Shown here piece by piece: positions 43,717 through 53,203 of a DNA stretch of 64,000 nucleotides. The DNA is from Gallaecimonas mangrovi (lineage in GTDB: Bacteria; Pseudomonadota; Gammaproteobacteria; Enterobacterales; Gallaecimonadaceae). A program made the position numbers and the translations under genes. Positions within the stretch are counted from its first letter, which is position 1. Every line of letters starts with the position of its first letter. A model generated the notes under the pieces. That model was given only the letters and a program-made list of their open reading frames with translations. It searched no databases and had not been told where the DNA came from. The DNA is taken from positions 689,501 to 753,500 of the forward strand of contig NZ_CP031416.1 of the NCBI RefSeq assembly GCF_003367375.1. Direction: 5' to 3'.

Positions 43717-45155
43717 TTAAACCTTCTCTTGTTGCCCTTGCTGTGAGTGCCTTGTTGGCCGGTTGTGTTACCGCGCCTAAAGACGCCCAAACCATGGTGG
43801 CGCCGCTGGATGCTGACCAGTTAGGGCTAAGCACTACTGCCACAATGCCGGCTGCTGCCAGCAACCAGTGGTGGACCGCCTTTTCCGACCCACAGCTTAA
43901 TGCGCTGGTGCAGCAAGCGATGCTGCACAGCCCCAACCTGGAAAGTGCGTTAGCGAATTTACGCAGTGCCCAGGCGCAAGCCGGTGAAGCGATGTCGGCT
44001 ACCGGGCCTGACATCAGCCTGTCGGCCAGCGAAACCCGCCAGAAACTGTCTGGCACCTATACCATTCCACCGCCGTACGGCGGCCATACCTACTGGATTG
44101 GTTCGGCCACGGTAAACCTGGGCTGGGACCTCGATTTTTGGGGTAAGCAAAAGTCGTTGGTTGAGTCTGCCAATAACCGCGTTCAAGCAGCGGCCCTGGA
44201 CCACGCGGCGGCGCAGCTGGCGGTATCGGGTAGCGTTACCCGTGCCTACCTGGAGCTTTGCCGCGCTCAAGCGCTGCTAAATATTGCCAAGCAACAACAA
44301 CAGCAACGCCAGCAGCAATTGGCCATTACCGAGGCCCGCGTAAAAGCCGGGCTCGATACCGAGCTGGCGCTGCGTAATGCCCAAGCGTTATTGCCCCAAG
44401 CCAAAGCGGCGGTCATTGCTGCAAAAAATAGTCAGCAACTGGCAGTGCATCAGTTGGCGGCGTTAACCGGCCAAGGGGTGGCTGCTTATAAAAGCCTAGG
44501 GAAAACCACCGCCAACCTCAAAGCGGCACTGCCGGTACCAAGCAGTTTGCCCATTGGCCTGCTGGCGCGCCGCCCCGATATTTTGGCAGCCAAAGCGCGG
44601 GTAGAAGCCGATAAAGCCGCTGCCAAAGCGGCCCATGCGGCCTTTTACCCTGACATCAGCCTTAGCGCCTTGGTGGGTGTGCAGTCGGTGGAGCTCAGTA
44701 AAATGCTCAGCTCCGACAGCCTTACCTATGGTGCCGGGCCAGCCCTTAGCTTGCCGCTATTTGACGCCGGCCGTTTGCGTGCCAACTACCGCGGCAGCAT
44801 TGCCGCCGAAGATGCCGCCATTGCTGCCTATAACCAGGCGGTATTGACTGCCGTGCAGCAAAGCAGCGACCAACTTTCCAATATCGAAGCCATCAAGGCC
44901 CAGCGGCAGCAGTGGCAACAGAGCCTGGTTGCCGCGAAAGCAGCGCTGGATCTGGCTAAACACAACTACCAAGCGGGCATTATTTCCCAGCTGCAAGTAT
45001 TGGATGTTGAAAACCGCTGGCTCGATGCCGAGCGCAGCATTGCCAACTTCAACGTTGATTTAGCACTGGCCCGTGTCAACCTGCTGCTGGCCATTGGCGG
45101 CAGCTTTGACCCTCAATTGTTCCACTCCACTGCAACTTCTGGAGTCTCTTCATGA
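43713..45155 (+). CDS. Efflux outer-membrane lipoprotein, OprM/NodT family
   Basis: TolC-like trimeric channel of 480 residues. A lipobox (ALLAGC) gives a lipidated Cys near residue 17. Two OEP repeats are present, each with long periplasmic helices (LESALANLRSAQAQAGEAMS; AKARVEADKAAAKAAHAAFYPDISLSA) and barrel strands. GLLARRPDILAAKARVEAD is characteristic of the NodT group. It overlaps marR upstream by four bases and the adaptor gene downstream by four bases. Confidence 0.93.
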   Translation: MIKPSLVALAVSALLAGCVTAPKDAQTMVAPLDADQLGLSTTATMPAAASNQWWTAFSDPQLNALVQQAMLHSPNLESALANLRSAQAQAGEAMSATGPDISLSASETRQKLSGTYTIPPPYGGHTYWIGSATVNLGWDLDFWGKQKSLVESANNRVQAAALDHAAAQLAVSGSVTRAYLELCRAQALLNIAKQQQQQRQQQLAITEARVKAGLDTELALRNAQALLPQAKAAVIAAKNSQQLAVHQLAALTGQGVAAYKSLGKTTANLKAALPVPSSLPIGLLARRPDILAAKARVEADKAAAKAAHAAFYPDISLSALVGVQSVELSKMLSSDSLTYGAGPALSLPLFDAGRLRANYRGSIAAEDAAIAAYNQAVLTAVQQSSDQLSNIEAIKAQRQQWQQSLVAAKAALDLAKHNYQAGIISQLQVLDVENRWLDAERSIANFNVDLALARVNLLLAIGGSFDPQLFHSTATSGVSS

Positions 45156-46333
45156 GCGACAATTCTTCTTCTCAAACTCAAAACCAGCAGCCTGCCAAAG
45201 GCACAAGGCGTAAGCGCCTGCTTATATTAGCGGCGGTGGTGGTGATTGTGGGTGCCGGTTATGGCGCCTGGTGGTGGACCTCGGGGCAGTATTACCAAAG
45301 CACCGATGACGCCTATGTGGCGGGCGACCATATCGCCGTTGGCCCCGAGGTTAACGGTACTGTGGTGGCTGTTAAGGTCGATGACACCCAAACCGTTAAA
45401 GCCGGGCAGGTGCTGGTGCAACTGGACCAGGCCGACGCCAAGTTAGCCCTGGCCAAGGCCGAAGCAAACCTGGCGAGCACGGTGCGCAGCGTGCATGCCC
45501 TTTTCAAGCAGTCCGACGGTTTGGCCGCGCAAATCAAGGCCCGTCAGGTTGAACTCAAGCAGGCACAAGCAGACCTTAGCCGCCGTGAAAAAGTGGCGGC
45601 CCAGGGCGGTGTGTCCCGCGAAGACTTGCAACATGCCAAAGACAAAGTGGCGCAACTGCAAGCCACCTTGACCGCGACCGAAAAAGACTTAGATACCGTC
45701 AAAGTGCGTATCGACAACACCACCGTTGCAAACCACCCCGATGTGCAAGCCGCCGCCGAGCAAGTGCGTGAAGCTGCTCTGGCACTGGCCCGCACCACGG
45801 TTAAAGCCCCTGCCGACGGTGTGGTGGTCAACCGGGTGGTGCAAGTGGGTCAGCGGGTTAACCCCGGCCAGGTGTTGATGACAGTGGTGCCGATTAACGA
45901 TGTGTGGGTCGATGCCAACTTCAAAGAAGTGCAGCTCACCGACGTACGGGTTGGCCAGCCGGTCACCCTAACCGCTGACTTGTACGGCTCGAGTGTTACC
46001 TACCACGGCAAAGTGGCGGGCCTTAGCGCCGGTACCGGTAATGCTTTTGCGCTGCTGCCGATACAAAATGCCTCGGGTAACTGGATTAAAATCGTCCAGC
46101 GCTTGCCGGTGCGTATCGCCTTGCAGCCAAGTGAGCTAAAAGAGCATCCGCTACGGGTTGGCTTGTCGATGGACGCTGAAATCGACCTCCATGACCAATC
46201 CGGCAGTTTGGTGGCAAGCAAGGTGATGATTGGCCCCAAAGCCAAGCCTGAAGATGCCGTTAGCGCCGCGGTGAATCAGCAAATTACCGACATTATTCGC
46301 CGCAATATCGGTGCGGTTATGGGGGCCAAGTGA
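45152..46333 (+). CDS. EmrA/HlyD-family membrane-fusion protein
   Basis: Periplasmic adaptor of 393 residues with one N-terminal membrane helix (LLILAAVVVIVGAGYGAWWW). The split lipoyl domain (YVAGDHIAVGPEVNGTVVAVKVDDTQTVKAGQVLVQLD and VKAPADGVVVNRVVQVGQRVNPGQ) flanks a long coiled-coil hairpin (about residues 105-195). Beta-barrel and membrane-proximal domains follow. It links the EmrB-like pump to the NodT-type channel encoded on either side. Confidence 0.93.
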   Translation: MSDNSSSQTQNQQPAKGTRRKRLLILAAVVVIVGAGYGAWWWTSGQYYQSTDDAYVAGDHIAVGPEVNGTVVAVKVDDTQTVKAGQVLVQLDQADAKLALAKAEANLASTVRSVHALFKQSDGLAAQIKARQVELKQAQADLSRREKVAAQGGVSREDLQHAKDKVAQLQATLTATEKDLDTVKVRIDNTTVANHPDVQAAAEQVREAALALARTTVKAPADGVVVNRVVQVGQRVNPGQVLMTVVPINDVWVDANFKEVQLTDVRVGQPVTLTADLYGSSVTYHGKVAGLSAGTGNAFALLPIQNASGNWIKIVQRLPVRIALQPSELKEHPLRVGLSMDAEIDLHDQSGSLVASKVMIGPKAKPEDAVSAAVNQQITDIIRRNIGAVMGAK

Positions 46334-47856
46334 ACGCACAAGCAGAGGTTCCTAATCGCGGCTTGCTGTCGGCAGCACTGGCGCTCGGCACCTTTATGCA
46401 GGTGCTAGACACCACCATTGCTAACGTTTCTATCCCTACTATTGCTGGCGACTTGGGGGTTTCGGCCGACCAAGGCACCTGGGTTATCACCTCCTTTGCG
46501 GTAGCGAACGGCATTTCGGTGCCGTTAACCGGCTGGTTGATGCAGCGCTATGGCGTGGTGAAGGTGTTTGTGCTGTCGGTGCTGCTGTTTACCCTAGCGT
46601 CGTTTTTGTGTGGGGTGGCCTGGAGTTTGTCGTCATTGATTTGTTTCCGGGTGCTGCAAGGGGCGGTTTCCGGGCCGATGATCCCCGGCTCCCAGGCGTT
46701 GCTGTTGTCGCTGTTTCCGCCCGAGAAAAAAGGCGTGGGGCTGGGTATTTGGTCGATGACCACCCTGGTTGGGCCGGTTTGTGGCCCTATCTTGGGGGGC
46801 TATATCTCCGATAACTTCTCCTGGCCATGGATCTTCCTGATGAACGTGCCCATCGGCATTTTGTGTGCCTTGGTGTGCTGGCAGGGGCTTAAACATCGGG
46901 AAACCCCGACCCGCAAATTGCCTATCGATGGTATTGGCCTTGGCCTGTTGATCGCCTGGGTCGGTAGCTTGCAGGTGATGCTGGATAAAGGTAAAGACGC
47001 CGACTGGTTCGCCTCGCCCTTTATTGTTGGCCTGGCGGTGGTGGCCGTGGTGGGTTTTATTGCCTTTGTTATCTGGGAGCTTGGGGAAAAACACCCCATT
47101 ATCGACCTCAGCCTCTTTAAAAACCGCAACTTTACCAACGGCACCATTGCCCTTTGTGTGGGCTACGCGCTGTTCTTTGCCACCGTGGTGCTGCAACCGC
47201 TGTGGATGCAAAGCTGGGTGGGGTATAACGCCACCTGGGCTGGGTTGGTGGCGGCACCTAGCGGTGTGGTGGCGGTGATTTTAACGCCCTTTATTGCCCG
47301 CAATATGGGCAAGTTTGACGCCCGCATCTTTGCAACTTTGGCTTATGTAATTTTTGCGGTGTCCTATTTTATGCGCACCTATTACACCAACGATGCAGAC
47401 CCTGGCACCTACATTTACCCGATGATGGTGCAAGGGGCGGCGATGTCGATGTTCTTTGTGTCACTGCTCACCATCTTGCTTTACGGTGTGCCAGACGAAA
47501 AAGTACCGGCGGCGTCGGGGTTATCAAACTTTGCCCGTATTATCTCTGGCGGTTTTGCTACCTCCATTGTGACTACCCTTTGGGATAGGCGGGCGGCGCT
47601 GCACACCAGCCATTTGGCGGACGCTTCCTACAACGGTGCACCGGTGGTTGACCAAGCCGTTGCTAACCTTACCAGCCATGGCCTGGATAAAGCCCAAGCC
47701 ATGGGTGCTCTAGCCCATCAGCAAGCAGCGCAAGCCTACTTGTTGTCGTTCCAAGACATCTTTTGGGGCTGCTGTTTGTTAAGTGTGGCGGCGGTGGTAC
47801 TGGTGTGGTTGTCAAAAAGGCCCCATGGCCATGCACCCGCGGTAGCGGCCGATTAA
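46330..47856 (+). CDS. EmrB/DHA2-family multidrug exporter
   Basis: Proton-driven MFS pump of 508 residues with 14 helices. DHA2 signatures: QVLDTTIANVSIPTIAGDLGVSADQGTWVITSF, RVLQGAVSGPMIPGSQALLLSLFPPEKKGVGLG and GPVCGPILGGYISDNFSWPWIFLMNVPIG. The GTG start at 46330 overlaps the adaptor stop. It completes a MarR-controlled tripartite efflux system; substrates are not predictable beyond hydrophobic drugs or organic acids. Confidence 0.93.
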   Translation: MNAQAEVPNRGLLSAALALGTFMQVLDTTIANVSIPTIAGDLGVSADQGTWVITSFAVANGISVPLTGWLMQRYGVVKVFVLSVLLFTLASFLCGVAWSLSSLICFRVLQGAVSGPMIPGSQALLLSLFPPEKKGVGLGIWSMTTLVGPVCGPILGGYISDNFSWPWIFLMNVPIGILCALVCWQGLKHRETPTRKLPIDGIGLGLLIAWVGSLQVMLDKGKDADWFASPFIVGLAVVAVVGFIAFVIWELGEKHPIIDLSLFKNRNFTNGTIALCVGYALFFATVVLQPLWMQSWVGYNATWAGLVAAPSGVVAVILTPFIARNMGKFDARIFATLAYVIFAVSYFMRTYYTNDADPGTYIYPMMVQGAAMSMFFVSLLTILLYGVPDEKVPAASGLSNFARIISGGFATSIVTTLWDRRAALHTSHLADASYNGAPVVDQAVANLTSHGLDKAQAMGALAHQQAAQAYLLSFQDIFWGCCLLSVAAVVLVWLSKRPHGHAPAVAAD

Positions 47857-47874
47857 GGCATTAGCCAACAAGTG

Positions 47875-47902
47875 AAAACGGCACCTTCGGGTGCCGTTTT
47901 TT
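47875..47902. terminator. Bidirectional intrinsic terminator
   Basis: AACGGCACC-TTCG-GGTGCCGTT stem with a stable UUCG-type tetraloop and T run, ending the efflux operon. Confidence 0.92.
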
Positions 47903-49193
47903 ATGCCTGCTGACGCAGCCTTTTCATTTGATACATGTTGCTGTCGGCATGGCGCATCAGGCTTTTTGAGTCTTGGCCATCACCGGGTGCCAGTGCCGAG
48001 CCAACACTGGCGGCAATATAAAGCGGCGTATTTTCAATAACGGCAGGGGCTGCCATCTTGGCAAAAAGCTGTTGCAGTAACCTATCAATGTCTTGCTGGC
48101 TGAAGTGGCCGGGTAATAGCAGGGTAAATTCATCGCCGCCAACCCGCGCGGCTAACGCATTGGCGGGGAGCTGCTGGCAAAGGCGAGCCGCAACTTCAGT
48201 TAACAAGGCGTCGCCGTAATGGTGGCCGTGGCAGTCGTTGATGGCTTTGAAGTTATCTAAATCCAGATACAACAACAGCAATGGCTGGCGCTGTTTTAGT
48301 GCTTCACCAAGGCGCTCATAAAAATAGCCACGGTTAGCCAGGCCCGTTAGCACGTCATGGTGCGCCAGGTAGCGAAGATGCTCATCCGCTTGCTTGCGCT
48401 CAATGGTGGCGGCAATTTGGCTAGCGAAAAAGTGCAGTTGCTCGCGGGTGATCTCGGCGCAATTTTCCGGGTATTCCAATATCACGGCGCCCAACACTTG
48501 CTGAGCGCGCAGCAGCGGCACCGCCAGCCAGTTACTGGGCCCCGCTTGCACCAAACCCTGCCAGGCAACGGTTGGGTGCTGGCGGGCAGATACGCTAATG
48601 CCCTGGCCCAAGGCGATTTCCAGGGCGCTGCCGGGGTGGAGCGGACCGTCGCTGTCGGCCGGGCCAGACGGGTGCTGTAATGTTTGGCTTTTCTTGTCAA
48701 AAAACAGCACCCGCAACCGTTCTATCCAAGGCAGTGTCAGGGCAGTTTGTTCAATAACCTCACAAAGGTGCGGCAGGTCGGCCTTGGTATGGGCGGTTTG
48801 GGTAATGGAATAAAGGGCGCTACGAATATGCTGGGCACATTTGGAGCCGGTTATGTCTCGAGCCACGCCTATACGCAGCTTGTTTTTTTCTTCCCAGCGG
48901 GCCGACCACTGAATGTTTACCGGCTGGCCATTTTTATGCAGGTAACGGTTTTCAAAGTCGCTATGGGCGCGGCCACTCATAACCCTTTTTGCCGCTTGTA
49001 GGGTGCGCTCAATGTCAGTTGGGTGCATGTAGTGTTCGATACGGGTGCCTATCATTTCCTGCTGGCTATAACCCAGCAAGGTTTCACAAGATTGGCTGAT
49101 AAACACGATGATGCCGGCTTCATCCACCACAAACACGGTATCCACCAGCTGATTAACCAGATGGGCAAAATCAGTTTCAAAGTGGCTGGACAT
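47901..49193 (-). CDS. PAS-GAF-GGDEF diguanylate cyclase
   Basis: Soluble sensor cyclase of 430 residues. The N-terminal PAS domain (VDTVFVVDEAGIIVFISQSCETLLGYSQQEMIG ... KNGQPVNIQWSARWEE) is followed by a GAF-like region (about 130-265) and a GGDEF domain. The active site ARVGGDEF is intact, but the I-site position reads PANA instead of RxxD, so product inhibition is not expected. ATG 49193 gives a PAS start in register; an upstream TTG seven codons earlier is open. Monocistronic. Confidence 0.9.
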   Translation of the reverse strand: MSSHFETDFAHLVNQLVDTVFVVDEAGIIVFISQSCETLLGYSQQEMIGTRIEHYMHPTDIERTLQAAKRVMSGRAHSDFENRYLHKNGQPVNIQWSARWEEKNKLRIGVARDITGSKCAQHIRSALYSITQTAHTKADLPHLCEVIEQTALTLPWIERLRVLFFDKKSQTLQHPSGPADSDGPLHPGSALEIALGQGISVSARQHPTVAWQGLVQAGPSNWLAVPLLRAQQVLGAVILEYPENCAEITREQLHFFASQIAATIERKQADEHLRYLAHHDVLTGLANRGYFYERLGEALKQRQPLLLLYLDLDNFKAINDCHGHHYGDALLTEVAARLCQQLPANALAARVGGDEFTLLLPGHFSQQDIDRLLQQLFAKMAAPAVIENTPLYIAASVGSALAPGDGQDSKSLMRHADSNMYQMKRLRQQA

Positions 49194-49380
49194 AAGACGG
49201 GTACCTGCAACCAAACAGCATTGTGTTGTTCTTCTTTATTGGCGTGACCAATATATTAGCTGTCAATGTTGTTGTGGGCCACGGCAAACTGGCCCGTCCT
49301 CTGCGGGAGGCAGCGTTGGTAAGTCTTTACTGAACACTTTTTTAGGTGGGACGCTAACAGCGAAAAGCGGCACTGCGATT

Positions 49381-49416
49381 GCAAAAAAGGCACCGCTACT
49401 GCGGTGCCTTTTTTGC
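49381..49416. terminator. Intrinsic terminator (14-base stem)
   Basis: AAAAAAGGCACCGC-TACT-GCGGTGCCTTTTTT, serving the leftward GntP gene. Confidence 0.9.
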
Positions 49417-49418
49417 GG

Positions 49419-50768
49419 TTAAAGCAGGAACAAACTCAAGATGTATACCAGCACCATGGCGGTAATACCTTGTACCAAGGTGGCCATGGTTTGGGCGCGA
49501 TAGGCCAGGCCCACTTTCATGCGGCTGAACTGAGAAACCACCCAGAAGAAGCTGTCATTGGCGTGTGACACTGTCATGGCACCGGCGCCAATGGCCATTA
49601 CGGTCAGGGCGCGGCCCATTTCGCTGTCAAGGCCCAGCTTGGTCATCATCGGGGCAACCAGGGCAGAGGTAGTGACCAGTGCCACGGTAGAAGAGCCTTG
49701 TGCGGTCTTTAGGGCCGCCGAGACGATAAACGGCATCCAGATACCAATGCCCAAGGCCGATAAGGTGTCGCCCAGGTAGTCGCCCAAGGGGGATGCTTTC
49801 AATACCGCACCGAAAGCGCCGCCAGCACCGGTGATCAGCAATATCGGCGCTGCAGATTTAATACCTGCAGCAATGGCATCGCTAAATTCCTGGGCTTTGT
49901 TGTCTGATTTGAGTAGTGGCAATGCCAACACCAAACCAATGATCAAGGCCGGCAGCGGGTCGCCTAAAAAGCTAAATAGCGTCAGTAAGTGGCCACTACC
50001 CATGGGGTGGCTGGGGAATTTGGCTACAGAACCTAAGCAAATCAGAATAATAGGAACAAAGATGGGTGAAAATGCCTGCCAGGCGCTAGGCAACTTGCCA
50101 TAAGAGGCGCGCAGCGCTTCCCAGTCATGGTGTTGTTCGTGATGTTCAGAGCCATCTGGGTCGACGGTTTTAAAGCGGCTCGCCCACAGCAAGCCAGCCA
50201 GGGCGGCAACAATGGCCACTACCAAGCCAATACCAATCACCAGCCCAAGGTTCGATTCCAACCCCAAGTTACCGGCAGCAGCAATGGGGCCCGGGGTTGG
50301 TGGAACAAAGGTATGGGTGGCATAAAGACCCGTGGCAAGGGCCACACTCATGGACACGCTGGACATTTCCAGGCGTTTTGCCAGGGATTCTTTTAACGAG
50401 TTAAGAATGACAAAGCCGGAGTCGCAGAATACCGGAATAGACACCAGGTAGCCGATAAGACTCATGGTTAGGCCCGGAAAGCGTTCGCCCAGCACCTTAA
50501 TAATGCTGTCGGCCATGGTGATGGCGGCACCGCTTTTTTCCAGAATAACGCCGATAATGGTGCCCAGCACAATTACCAGGCCAATGTAACCAAGAATGCC
50601 ACCAAAACCACTGGAAACGGTTTTGGCTATGGTTGCCGTGGGCAGGCCATAGGCGAAAGCGGCAATAAAGGCGGCAAGGAGCAGCGCCAAGAAGGGGTGC
50701 ATTTTCAGCTTGGTGGTGGCGACCACAATAAAGGCAATGATCGCCAGCAAAATTAGAACCAAAGACAT
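49419..50768 (-). CDS. GntP-family gluconate/aldonate permease
   Basis: H+-symporter of 449 residues with about 12-14 helices. GntP hallmarks are LGTIIGVILEKSGAAITMADSII, SIPVFCDSGFVILNSL, ATHTFVPPTPGPIAAAGNLG and MTVSHANDSFFWVVSQFS. The family carries gluconate, idonate, glycerate and similar acids. TTGTATTGTTA lies just upstream of its start, so it may import an aldonate feeding the pentose pathway (weak inference). Confidence 0.9.
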   Translation of the reverse strand: MSLVLILLAIIAFIVVATTKLKMHPFLALLLAAFIAAFAYGLPTATIAKTVSSGFGGILGYIGLVIVLGTIIGVILEKSGAAITMADSIIKVLGERFPGLTMSLIGYLVSIPVFCDSGFVILNSLKESLAKRLEMSSVSMSVALATGLYATHTFVPPTPGPIAAAGNLGLESNLGLVIGIGLVVAIVAALAGLLWASRFKTVDPDGSEHHEQHHDWEALRASYGKLPSAWQAFSPIFVPIILICLGSVAKFPSHPMGSGHLLTLFSFLGDPLPALIIGLVLALPLLKSDNKAQEFSDAIAAGIKSAAPILLITGAGGAFGAVLKASPLGDYLGDTLSALGIGIWMPFIVSAALKTAQGSSTVALVTTSALVAPMMTKLGLDSEMGRALTVMAIGAGAMTVSHANDSFFWVVSQFSRMKVGLAYRAQTMATLVQGITAMVLVYILSLFLL

Positions 50769-51140
50769 GGAGACTCCGTCTTCATTTGTATTGTTATGTG
50801 GCCCTGTTAATCAGAGCAATAGGGTACAGCCCGGTTATCAATACCGGATCTTGGCAAGATTACAATGCGACCAAGGTCGGGGAAAGCAATAGGCGGGGGC
50901 TTTTTTAATTAAAAAGGGCTATTGGCTCGCTTTTGACAAAAAACGCCAGAAATAGCGCGTTGCTGTATAAATTTTATGCGTTGCTGGTGAATTGTTAGCG
51001 CAAGTAGGCATGTTTGTGAAAGTCAATTTACCGCGTTGTATAAGCTGATAATATTTGTCGCCCTAATAGAGAGATACTCCCTCGCTGGTTTATTTCATTA
51101 TTGCGTTAAACAATTCTCTCCCCCTTAAGAAGGAACTGAA
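50769..51140. promoter_or_regulatory. Divergent control region GntP / DUF2135 gene
   Basis: 372 AT-rich bases without a gene. TTGTATTGTTA at 50786-50796 shares the TTGTATT half of the sugar operator, 18 bases upstream of the GntP start. TTGACA at 50933-50938 is present but no well-spaced -10 follows. Nothing else recognised. Confidence 0.35.
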
Positions 51141-52319
51141 ATGGGCTTTTTAAAGCGCCTAACGGCGATATGTTTTGTGGTGGCAGTGGCAATGCCGGCC
51201 TTTGGTGCACAAATACGGGTACTGAGCGCCACCGTTGATAATAAACGTATTAACGATGCCCACGTTATTTGGCAGCGAGAAGGGGAAGCTGACCAGCAAA
51301 CCGCTACCAATGCCAGTGGTAAGGCGCCGCTGAGTACGCTGGCGGATGACAAAAACACCACCCTTACCATAGAAAAGCTCGGTTACGCACGGCTGGTGAT
51401 GCCTTGCCCTTGTAGCGGCTTAACCTATGCGTTGTCGCCGATCATGAACGATTTAAACCAGGTGCGGGTGGTGCTGACCTGGGCTGGTGAGCCACGGGAT
51501 CTGGATGCCCATTTGCGTATGTTTGGTGAGCATATTTATTTTGGCCACCGCAAAGATGTATCGGCCCGTTTAGATGTGGACAATTACAACTATTTTGGCC
51601 CTGAAACCATTACCTTTAAATCCGGCTTACTTGGTCAACGCTATGTTTATGCAGTCAATGACAAGACCAATTGGCATAAATTAACGTCCTACGCCTTGAG
51701 TAATTCCAAGGCCAAAGTGCAGGTTTATGTAGGCCAAACCTTAATTAGAACTTACGAGGTTAAGCCCAATAAAAATGCCCTTAGCTGGGTGGTATTTGCC
51801 ATTGATGAAGACGGCAATTTTCACGATATAAACCAATATCTATTGCTTAATGGCGAAGATTTATCCAAGCACATGACAAGCCTTGTAGGCAGCGGCTCTT
51901 TTAAAAACCAAGAGTTTGCCAGCCCGGCCACCATTAAAAAGGCGAAATGGTTTAATGAACTGGGCGAAGAGCGCTACCACGAATCTCATCCCAAGCACTT
52001 AGAGCAAGCGATGTATTTGTTTATCGATGCGGTAAACCTGTACCCGGATTATGGCCAAGCCTACAGCAACCTAGGGCTAACCTATCAGAAGCTGCATCGC
52101 ACAGCCGAAGCGTTGTGGGCCAACCGCAAAGCCATTGCCTTGGCCCATGGCAAGTCTCGCGCTATCACCCAGGCCAGCAGCTATTACAACATCGCCCGTA
52201 TTTATGAAGACAAAGGCATGTTGCAACCGGCATTGGAAGCCTACCAAAAAGCCAATACGTTAAGGCCGCGGGCCGCTTATGAAAAGGCCATTAAGCGCCT
52301 TAAGGCGCAGCTTGACTAG
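51141..52319 (+). CDS. Exported DUF2135 (YfaP-like) protein with TPR repeats
   Basis: Secreted or periplasmic protein of 392 residues with a signal peptide ending ...AMPAFGA. Residues of about 22-105 form an Ig/carboxypeptidase-regulatory-like domain with a CPC motif. Next is a DUF2135-type domain (RVVLTWAGEPRDLDAHLRM, IYFGHRKDVSARLDVDNYNYFGPETIT), acidic and possibly Ca-binding. The C-terminal third holds TPR helices (YPDYGQAYSNLGLTYQKLHRTAEALWANRKAIALA). AAGAAGGAACTGAA precedes the ATG. The fusion suggests an envelope scaffold; function unknown. Confidence 0.75.
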   Translation: MGFLKRLTAICFVVAVAMPAFGAQIRVLSATVDNKRINDAHVIWQREGEADQQTATNASGKAPLSTLADDKNTTLTIEKLGYARLVMPCPCSGLTYALSPIMNDLNQVRVVLTWAGEPRDLDAHLRMFGEHIYFGHRKDVSARLDVDNYNYFGPETITFKSGLLGQRYVYAVNDKTNWHKLTSYALSNSKAKVQVYVGQTLIRTYEVKPNKNALSWVVFAIDEDGNFHDINQYLLLNGEDLSKHMTSLVGSGSFKNQEFASPATIKKAKWFNELGEERYHESHPKHLEQAMYLFIDAVNLYPDYGQAYSNLGLTYQKLHRTAEALWANRKAIALAHGKSRAITQASSYYNIARIYEDKGMLQPALEAYQKANTLRPRAAYEKAIKRLKAQLD

Positions 52320-52325
52320 CATGCT

Positions 52326-52353
52326 AAAAGCCCGGTTTTGCCGGGCTTTTTTT
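52326..52353 (+). terminator. Intrinsic terminator
   Basis: AAAAGCCCGG-TTTTG-CCGGGCTTTT plus T run after the DUF2135 gene. Confidence 0.9.
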
Positions 52354-52509
52354 GGCTCATCACCGCTGGTGGCTTACCCCCAAAGCTGAACCTGCTTTTA
52401 ATAATTTAATGATAATTATTCGCATTTGTAGGCTGGGTAAGGTATAAAGACAGCAGGAAAAGCAGTTGGCTTTATCTGTGAACCAATGGCTGCGGCTAAG
52501 GGGTAGGTG

Positions 52510-52932
52510 ATGGATGAGTGGAAACAGGTGATAAGTGCCGCCAATCAGGCTTTTGGCGTGCGAGATTTTAGCTTGGCCGAACGTCGTTACACCCAGGCAT
52601 GCCGCTTCTTAGAACAGCACTTGGCAACCGCTAATGCCGATAAAGGCGATCTTATTGCCGCCATGGTGGTGAGCTACGCCAATCTTGCCGAGCTTTACTT
52701 TAAACAGCAGCGCTTTGATGTTGGTTTTAGCCAATACATTCAGTTGCACCAGCAACTGCAACAATGTGAGTGTCAGTTCGCCGATTGTTTGCAAACCCAG
52801 CTGATGGTGAGTTCGGCCAGAAGGCAAATGGGCACGCAACTGATGCACGCCCTGAAAGAAAATGGCGTGAATTTTCAGGAAGCCTGGAAGGTACTACGAA
52901 CCCTTTTCCCTAGCAGTTATACCCTGCACTAA
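52510..52932 (+). CDS. Small helical (TPR-like) hypothetical protein
   Basis: Cytosolic protein of 140 residues predicted to be all alpha-helical, with a TPR-like pattern (WKQVISAANQAFGVRDFSLAERRYTQACRFLEQ; VVSYANLAELYFKQQRFDVGFSQYIQLHQQL). Cys appear in QQCECQFADC. ATG 52510 (GTG 52507 adjacent) follows AAGGGGTAGG. Flanked by terminators on both sides, so it is its own unit. No specific function assigned. Confidence 0.7.
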   Translation: MDEWKQVISAANQAFGVRDFSLAERRYTQACRFLEQHLATANADKGDLIAAMVVSYANLAELYFKQQRFDVGFSQYIQLHQQLQQCECQFADCLQTQLMVSSARRQMGTQLMHALKENGVNFQEAWKVLRTLFPSSYTLH

Positions 52933-52955
52933 AGACCGTCATGACACGACTTTTC

Positions 52956-52979
52956 GGCCGCTTTATGCGGCCTTTTTTA
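52956..52979 (+). terminator. Intrinsic terminator
   Basis: GGCCGC-TTTAT-GCGGCC followed by TTTTTT after the small TPR-like gene. Confidence 0.85.
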
Positions 52980-53170
52980 TGTTGTGTGGGTTGTCATGGC
53001 CGATATTGGCACTATTACCGTGCAACCTTCATTCAGTATCAACTGCGGTTGCAGCAAACCATCTGATACCGAGCAACCAATTCTCTTTCTAAAAAGGCCA
53101 CTAAATTCTTCGAGTTTTTACGATAAGAGCTCACGCCGACCGGATGTTTTGCTGCTTAATGTTGCCTGAG

Positions 53171-53198
53171 AAAAAAGCCGGCATTTGCCGGCTTTTTT
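53171..53198. terminator. Bidirectional intrinsic terminator
   Basis: AAAAAAGCCGGC-ATTT-GCCGGCTTTTTT, downstream of the leftward MFS gene. Confidence 0.9.
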
Positions 53199-53203
53199 AC
53201 CCC

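Noticed and set aside
50933-50971. Sigma-70 promoter TTGACA...TATAAA before the DUF2135 gene
   Set aside because: The spacer is 27 bases, far too long for a functional pair.
52984-53169. 61-codon frame between two terminators
   Set aside because: No ribosome site and no recognisable features. Not enough to call a gene.
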